From Bacteroidetes bacterium UBA1941 (lineage in GTDB: Bacteria; Bacteroidota; Bacteroidia; Chitinophagales; LD1), in NCBI GenBank assembly GCA_002336805.1, contig DDEZ01000002.1, positions 124,001 through 188,000 on the forward strand: a stretch of DNA of 64,000 bases, given 5' to 3'. The position numbers and the translations under genes were made by a program. Positions 59,188 to 64,000 of the stretch are shown here, piece by piece (position 1 is the first letter of the stretch; the number at the start of each line of letters is the position of its first letter). The notes under the pieces are model-generated. The model did not search any database. It worked only from the letters and a program-made list of their open reading frames with translations, and was not told the origin of the DNA.

Positions 59188-59631
59188 TCAAAATGGAATG
59201 AAATCACCATTTGCATTAATTTCCTTGGGGTCAATTTTGACCCTGATAAGCTTCCTTAATAGTTTCTGTTCATTTACAAACAAGGAACATTCATAAATAT
59301 CTTTAATCTTGCCATTATCGGTCAGAAATAGAATGTCCATATATAACCCCTTACTGCCTTGAAAGGTGAAGCCTCTGCATCCATTGCTACAACCTGCACA
59401 TCGACCCTTGTGTAATGCCAGAGCTTTATCACCTGAGTCTTGAAATTTTTCAAAGGCTTTAACGAGCTTACTAATGAAGATATCTTTAGGGAAGTCCTGA
59501 TAGGTTTTATCCCGATCTAAAATGTCGCTAACCATCTCAATATCAAGTCTGGCCATAAAATAAATCACAGCATCATATTGAGTCTTTGGTAATCTCGTAG
59601 CGTACCTGGCAAAAAGGTTTAGTTGTTTCAT
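59188..59631 (-). CDS. Hypothetical protein, helicase partner
   Basis: A 147-residue protein (MKQLNLFARYATRLPKTQYD), helical in its first 80 residues. A cysteine cluster (GRCAGCSNGCRGFTFQGSKG, about 81-100) could bind zinc, followed by a strand pair MDILFLTDNGKIKDIYEC. It begins 14 bases after the helicase stop on the same strand, so the two form an operon. No family is recognised; the pairing suggests a DNA-related role. Confidence 0.65.
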   Translation of the reverse strand: MKQLNLFARYATRLPKTQYDAVIYFMARLDIEMVSDILDRDKTYQDFPKDIFISKLVKAFEKFQDSGDKALALHKGRCAGCSNGCRGFTFQGSKGLYMDILFLTDNGKIKDIYECSLFVNEQKLLRKLIRVKIDPKEINANGDFIPF

Positions 59632-59645
59632 TAGTTCTTTATTAA

Positions 59646-60998
59646 TTAATAAAAGGATAGTTCACGCTTTGCTCTTGTCACTGCCGTATATTGGGACCTC
59701 AAGTCTGGGATATAGTAGGTATTCATATAAACTTTATCCCATTCCCCACCTTGTGCCTTATGGCAAGTTATGGAGTAGCCGTAATTCAATCTTATTGCAC
59801 CTACGTATCGATCATCTTCAGGAAAAGCACTTTCAGCAAATTGAGGATTTTTTATAAACCGCTCATTACGTAGCTTATTTTCACGAGCACGTCCAAGCTG
59901 ACCATTTGGAGCTGTCAAACTCTCAATAAGAAGATAATCCTCGATTTCCTCTTCACTTCCAATCAATGCTTTGTATAAGAGTTTTACCGGCATGAAATGC
60001 AGATCAGCTACCTTCTCTATTAAATTTGGGAAAAGCTCCTTTACAGTCACGTGGTCACCATTATAGAGTTGATGTGAGTTACGCTTCCAGTTTTGAGTTA
60101 CTATCATTACATCCCCAGGCTCAAGCATCATGGCATTTCTGCCAAACAGTCTTGCCCTTACGGCATTGTTGAATACTTCATTCATTTTATGAGTGGTACC
60201 AATCGAAATTACATGGTCAAAACCCTTGCTGGTGCATTCGTGCACAAAGTCATCCACAGCGCGCCAGGTGTTCGAGAATCTTTGGCCTTCCAATTTAACT
60301 GATGCATGGCCTTCATCGATTCCTTTTCTTGTACTAACGGCATTATACATAATCTGGCTACCATCATCTTGTCGCTTTACTATGGTTAGTAGGCATGTCC
60401 TACCTTTCCAGGCGAAAGTCTCTTTAAGATACTCCTCGCATAATGCCCTTGATTCTAACTCATGGATTGGCGGTAATTGATACCGGTCACCTAAGAGAAG
60501 TATTTTATTTTTCGGGTTGCCATTTTTGACAAACGCTGCTAAATCATGCAGCAACGAGTTTTCACTTGTAAATAGTGAGTCTACTCCATTTTCCTTTATG
60601 CTTGCAATCATTGAAGCTTCATCTATGATGTAAATAGTCTGCTTGGAGTTAAGGTTTTGTCTTAACCTCCACGCTATCTCGCCTGTTTGTTTATTACTCA
60701 TGGGCCTATAAATCATGGAGTGTACAGTATTGCTTACGGTTTTACTCTTACGACCAATGATGCGAGCAGCCCTTCCAGTAGGTGCAGCGATTTGGTAAGG
60801 TATGTCTACTTGGCTTAGATAACCGATGAAGGCACTGACAATGGATGTTTTGCCGGTACCAGCAGCACCGCATAGTATCATGAAATCATCGACATTATCA
60901 GTTTTCGCAAAATCGGACATACTGAGAAGGGCCCTTCTTTGCTCCATTGTAGGTGTTCCAAAATGCAGATGATCCATTATAGTAATTTGTAAATTCAT
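59646..60998 (-). CDS. SF1B helicase, RecD/Dda-like
   Basis: A 450-residue helicase. Motif I is ILCGAAGTGKTSIVSAF (44-51 for the loop), Ia IAAPTGRAARIIG, II IYIIDEASMIA, III ILLLGDRYQLPPIH, V/UvrD-like NYGYSITCHKAQGGEWDKVY, and VI YTAVTRAKRELSFY at the very end. This is the RecD2/Dda group, unwinding DNA 5'-3'. The open frame runs 49 codons further upstream, but that part crosses the WYL gene. The ATG at 60998 has A-rich DNA upstream and fits. The operon is divergent from WYL, with the TGCAA dyad between them. Confidence 0.9.
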   Translation of the reverse strand: MNLQITIMDHLHFGTPTMEQRRALLSMSDFAKTDNVDDFMILCGAAGTGKTSIVSAFIGYLSQVDIPYQIAAPTGRAARIIGRKSKTVSNTVHSMIYRPMSNKQTGEIAWRLRQNLNSKQTIYIIDEASMIASIKENGVDSLFTSENSLLHDLAAFVKNGNPKNKILLLGDRYQLPPIHELESRALCEEYLKETFAWKGRTCLLTIVKRQDDGSQIMYNAVSTRKGIDEGHASVKLEGQRFSNTWRAVDDFVHECTSKGFDHVISIGTTHKMNEVFNNAVRARLFGRNAMMLEPGDVMIVTQNWKRNSHQLYNGDHVTVKELFPNLIEKVADLHFMPVKLLYKALIGSEEEIEDYLLIESLTAPNGQLGRARENKLRNERFIKNPQFAESAFPEDDRYVGAIRLNYGYSITCHKAQGGEWDKVYMNTYYIPDLRSQYTAVTRAKRELSFY

Positions 60999-61039
60999 GC
61001 TTTTTTTGTTTATTACGCCACAAAGGAACCATGAGCTGG

Positions 61040-61054
61040 TGCAATCTATTTGCA
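61040..61054 (+). promoter_or_regulatory. WYL operator, copy 1
   Basis: A perfect dyad TGCAA-TCTAT-TTGCA lying between the divergent helicase and WYL genes, ten bases before the WYL start. The same 16 bases, inverted, recur at 62049-62064. Confidence 0.7.
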
Positions 61055-61064
61055 TTTGTAATTT

Positions 61065-62048
61065 ATGCCCAAAACTAAATCCTATATCGACCGAACCCGA
61101 ATTCTGAACAAGTTGTTTAGGAGTCGCTATTATACTTTGTCGCAATTAACGGAAAGAATAAATCGTGAGTTAGGTGTAGGTGTAAAGGAAAGAACCATTG
61201 AAAAGGATATAATGGATATGAGGGGGGAAAATGCTCCCATTCATTTTGAAAAAGGCAAGGGATACATTTATGAGCCTATTCGGTATAATCACTTTGAAGT
61301 AAAAGTTGAATCGGCATCAATAGAAAAAATAAAACTGGCAGCCTCTATCTTAAAACAAGTGCCGGGGCTTGATATTCACGAAGAACTCAATTACATCTTT
61401 GAGAAACTTGAAATGAAAGCTGATGCTGAAGATGAAATGGAGATAATTCAATTCGATACTCGTCCTAATTACGAAGGCTCTAAATATATGGTTGATCTGC
61501 TCGAATCCATAAAAGGGAAAACTGTTATCAGTTTCGACTATCAGCCCTTTAAATATGACGCACCCAAAAGCTTGGTTGTACATCCATATTTACTTAAGGA
61601 GTTTAATAATCGTTGGTTTTTAATTGGCTTACCAGAAGAGTGGCGTAAGCAAAGTCGTTACGAATTTCAGCAATTTGCATTGGAACGCATCAAGAGTAAA
61701 GTTAAAGTTGAAGGCAAAATTGAACATTACCAACATCACAATTTCGACCCAAGTAAACTCTATAACAATGTTTATGGCATGAGTACACCATCCGGAGGAG
61801 TGGTACAAAAGGTAGTGTTGCAATTTTCACCGATGCGTTCTAAGTATGTAACTACTAATCCATTACATCATACACAGCAAAAGTTAAAGGGTGCCGAAAA
61901 CTCTTACGAGTTTCAGCTTATTCCCAATAATGAGTTAGAAGCGCTCATTTTATCATACGGTGCTGATGTAGAAGTTTTAGAACCGAGCAATTTAAAAACC
62001 AAAATTGCTTCGCTGATTAAAGAGGCAGGAAAAAAGTATTTTAAGTGA
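61065..62048 (+). CDS. WYL-domain transcription regulator
   Basis: A 327-residue regulator. The N-terminal 75 residues form a winged helix (RTRILNKLFRSRYYTLSQLT, VKERTIEKDIMDMR). The WYL domain covers about 140-215 (KTVISFDYQPF, HPYLLKEFNNRWFLIGL, FALERIKSKV), and the WCX extension from about 235 (RSKYVTTNPLHHTQQKL, ALILSYGADVEVLEP). Such proteins sense ligands, perhaps nucleic acid fragments, and repress defence operons (BrxR and CapW are the studied cases). Its start lies ten bases after a dyad that recurs before the next operon. It is therefore likely to repress itself, the HEPN-ATPase pair and perhaps the helicase. Confidence 0.9.
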   Translation: MPKTKSYIDRTRILNKLFRSRYYTLSQLTERINRELGVGVKERTIEKDIMDMRGENAPIHFEKGKGYIYEPIRYNHFEVKVESASIEKIKLAASILKQVPGLDIHEELNYIFEKLEMKADAEDEMEIIQFDTRPNYEGSKYMVDLLESIKGKTVISFDYQPFKYDAPKSLVVHPYLLKEFNNRWFLIGLPEEWRKQSRYEFQQFALERIKSKVKVEGKIEHYQHHNFDPSKLYNNVYGMSTPSGGVVQKVVLQFSPMRSKYVTTNPLHHTQQKLKGAENSYEFQLIPNNELEALILSYGADVEVLEPSNLKTKIASLIKEAGKKYFK

Positions 62049-62049
62049 A

Positions 62050-62064
62050 TGCAAATAGATTGCA
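62050..62064 (+). promoter_or_regulatory. WYL operator, copy 2
   Basis: TGCAA-ATAGA-TTGCA, the exact reverse complement of copy 1, placed right after the WYL stop and 32 bases before the ATG of the HEPN-like gene. It points to control of that operon by the WYL protein. Confidence 0.7.
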
Positions 62065-62095
62065 GCAAAGAATTTTCTCTTTGCCAAATTAAATT

Positions 62096-62710
62096 ATGCA
62101 GGATTATTCAGAATATAAAATTGCAGCAGAAAGACATCTTGAAACTTGTCAAAAGTTACGTGATGTAATAAACAATTCCTATTCAGCAGCTCCTACTCTA
62201 ACGGAGATAAAAAAAATGAATGAACTACTCGCAAATATTTATTATTTGTCGGGATACGTAATTGAATGTTCTGTTAGTTTCTGTATTCTCAAATTCATTG
62301 GTTATGATACAATCAAAACCAGATATAGCCTCAACGATGTCAATCAACTTAGGTATTATCACTCAAACGCTGCCAATAATAATTATGGAGTTAGCTACGC
62401 TTACCGCGATATAGGTAACACAGATATAACAGGCTCTTATGACTGCCGGTGGTCGATTTATTCAAAAGGTCATAAGTTAAAACAGAATCTCACGTTTTTT
62501 ACGATGGAAGCTGGATTGTCCGGCTTAAACATTCAAGGAATAGACTTGCCTCTTGATAATACAATGAAAAAGATGCTTAAGAAATGGGAGGCTGAAGCAA
62601 GGTACAGAATTGTGACTGGATACGTATTACAGAAAGACAAAGTCTTGGACTTTCTAAATTTGGCAGAGCACATCCATATCAGTCTAATAAGTAAATCACA
62701 ATATTTTTAA
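62096..62710 (+). CDS. HEPN-like protein
   Basis: A 204-residue, largely helical protein. ANIYYLSGYVIECSVSFCIL (46-65) matches the second helix of HEPN domains, where YxxxGYxxExxxK is usual, though the lysine is replaced. The KKWEAEARYRIVTGYVLQ segment (160-178) resembles the later helix with the W-x-x-x-x-RY pattern. The common R-x4-6-H ribonuclease pair is not clearly present. It lies two bases before a P-loop ATPase gene. It may be the effector or antitoxin of that pair. The HEPN call rests on pattern likeness. Confidence 0.6.
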   Translation: MQDYSEYKIAAERHLETCQKLRDVINNSYSAAPTLTEIKKMNELLANIYYLSGYVIECSVSFCILKFIGYDTIKTRYSLNDVNQLRYYHSNAANNNYGVSYAYRDIGNTDITGSYDCRWSIYSKGHKLKQNLTFFTMEAGLSGLNIQGIDLPLDNTMKKMLKKWEAEARYRIVTGYVLQKDKVLDFLNLAEHIHISLISKSQYF

Positions 62711-62712
62711 AG

Positions 62713-64000
62713 ATGCTACAGGTAATAAATCAAATAGAGTCTATCGCTGAATTTCTCAATTCACTTCCAAATGAGATTTTGAAGGACTATAAAATCGTTT
62801 TGAAGAACGATATGGAAATTGGCATTCATCTTCTGGTTTCCCACAAGGGAATTATTGATGCTCAGCTGCAAGATAATTTTACTGTTATTTCTGATGCCTT
62901 TGACATTGAGGAAGTTTTAGAATCGGAACTGGTTTATGACCAATATCATTCTTGGCTTTTTAAACCGGAACACAACGTAAACAAAATTGATTTAGGTTTA
63001 AGAAGACGATTTAATAACCTTATTGACTTTGTCAAGAAAAAAGGGGTTACTATTAAAGACCCGCTAATAACCACTTTTTATAGCTACAAAGGCGGAATGG
63101 GACGCTCCACTACTTTAGCGGCTTTTGCGTCTTACTGTGCTAAAATTCAAGGTAAGCGAGTAGTTATAGTTGATTGTGATTTTGAGGCACCTGGGTTTAC
63201 CAACTATTTCGATTTAGACGGTGATGTTCTTTCAAGGAAAAGTGGTGTAGTAGAATATTTGCTGGATAAACAATTCTCTACAATAACAGGCCAACAATTG
63301 GATATACAAGCCAACTATTCCTATAAGGTAGGATTTGAGTATGTTGGTCAGGGTGAAATTTTTGTTGTTCCTGCTGGCAATATCAGTAATGAACTTACTA
63401 CTGCCGATGCAGATGAGCTGTTAGAAAGCAATAGGACAGGATTAAATCTCATTCACCGTGATCACTATTTAGAAGCCCTTGCAAAGCTTGATTTATCCAG
63501 CGTAGATAATATCGTCTCTCAATTCACTGATTTCGTCAACGACTTAAAAACTCAACTCAATCCTGATATTGTTTTGTTTGATTCGAGAACTGGTTTCAAT
63601 GATACTTTTGCTGTTCTTGCATGCCTATCCGAAATTATAGTTGGATTCTTTGGAAACAACGTACAGAACAAAACCGGATTGGAGCAATTTTTACAAACAG
63701 TTGGTCAGATTGAAGCCGAAAAAGATGTCGTTTTAGTGAACTCAAACATTCTTGGCGGAGGCAAACGTTATTTGGAGGATTTCAAAAAACAAGTGGACGG
63801 GATTACAAAATTGCCACAAAACCAATCTAAGTTTATTCAGGAAGAGCCCCTAACAGAAAAGGAGTTTAAGATTTATCAACTCGAAAACGATACTGCTCTT
63901 CAAAATATCGGAACACAGTTTTCTTACAAGAAGGAAGCGACACAACAAAAATATTTTGATGCTGATTTTGTATCGCTTATCGAAAGCAATAAACATTTCC
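62713..64000 (+). CDS. KGGMGR-type P-loop ATPase (partial)
   Basis: The first 429 residues of a MinD/ParA-related ATPase; the window ends inside it. Residues 1-115 form an N-terminal domain. The deviant P-loop is FYSYKGGMGRSTTLAAFAS (KGGMGRST at 126-133), switch I is VVIVDCDFEAPGFTNYF, and switch II is DIVLFDSRTGFNDTFA. This 'KGGxGR' group is usually found beside effector genes in defence loci. The two-base gap to the HEPN-like gene shows one operon. What follows, perhaps a fused effector domain, is not visible. Confidence 0.85.
   Translation, partial: MLQVINQIESIAEFLNSLPNEILKDYKIVLKNDMEIGIHLLVSHKGIIDAQLQDNFTVISDAFDIEEVLESELVYDQYHSWLFKPEHNVNKIDLGLRRRFNNLIDFVKKKGVTIKDPLITTFYSYKGGMGRSTTLAAFASYCAKIQGKRVVIVDCDFEAPGFTNYFDLDGDVLSRKSGVVEYLLDKQFSTITGQQLDIQANYSYKVGFEYVGQGEIFVVPAGNISNELTTADADELLESNRTGLNLIHRDHYLEALAKLDLSSVDNIVSQFTDFVNDLKTQLNPDIVLFDSRTGFNDTFAVLACLSEIIVGFFGNNVQNKTGLEQFLQTVGQIEAEKDVVLVNSNILGGGKRYLEDFKKQVDGITKLPQNQSKFIQEEPLTEKEFKIYQLENDTALQNIGTQFSYKKEATQQKYFDADFVSLIESNKHF

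Overview
The window looks like a Bacteroidota chromosome, probably of the Chitinophagaceae or a related group. The evidence is -7 elements of the TAnnTTTG type, a fused MurF-alanine racemase, a complete MoxR-DUF58-BatABCDE operon, T9SS-type C-terminal domains, and many short palindromic intergenic repeats. All functional calls come from reading translations and motifs by eye; no searches were run.

Bases 1 to about 32,040 are ordinary, fairly GC-rich chromosome. In order they hold: a phenylacetyl-CoA epoxidase operon (TetR regulator, paaA, paaB, paaC, a small membrane protein, paaD) with a PaaR-type operator at its head; a secreted protein; a long PurF-like amidotransferase; small housekeeping genes; an RluA-type pseudouridine synthase; murF-alr; an inward-rectifier K+ channel; a HAD phosphatase; the moxR-bat operon (26174 down to 17483); a ParE-type toxin-antitoxin pair; a lipid-exporter-type ABC transporter; a NamZ/DUF1343 lipoprotein; a DUF167 protein; and tRNA-Phe(GAA).

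Just after tRNA-Phe the character changes. An excisionase-like protein and a tyrosine recombinase open an AT-richer accessory island that runs to the right edge of the window. The dispersed repeats of the left half are not seen in it. Its first part (32-41 kb) holds a 59-aa ORF coupled to a ParB-like gene, a lone C5-cytosine methyltransferase, a protein with a possible family-A polymerase/T7-type RNA polymerase palm, a repeat-rich non-coding stretch, a small Pol-beta-type nucleotidyltransferase, a possible untranslated transcript ending in a very strong terminator, and a serine recombinase.

Bases 53,581 down to 41,350 form one co-directional run of eleven tightly packed genes: unknown, UmuD-like, UmuC, SRAP/YedK-like, unknown, Vsr, Dcm, GHKL ATPase, Z1 ATPase, DUF4420 nuclease, AIPR. 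The last six match a restriction-like defence cluster with a MutL/Hsp90-type ATPase. Here they are fused head to tail to an SOS-mutagenesis cassette whose UmuD-like protein has lost its catalytic serine. A dyad sits in the candidate promoter of the whole run.

The right end (54-64 kb) has a winged-helix protein, a T9SS cargo protein, several unknowns, a RecD/Dda-like helicase operon, and a divergent WYL regulator followed by a HEPN-like protein and a KGGMGR-type P-loop ATPase cut by the window end. The same 15-bp dyad (TGCAA-N5-TTGCA) lies in front of the WYL gene and in front of the HEPN-ATPase pair. This suggests a WYL-repressed, probably defensive, HEPN-ATPase module and is, with the Umu-linked cluster, the best candidate for an undescribed system.
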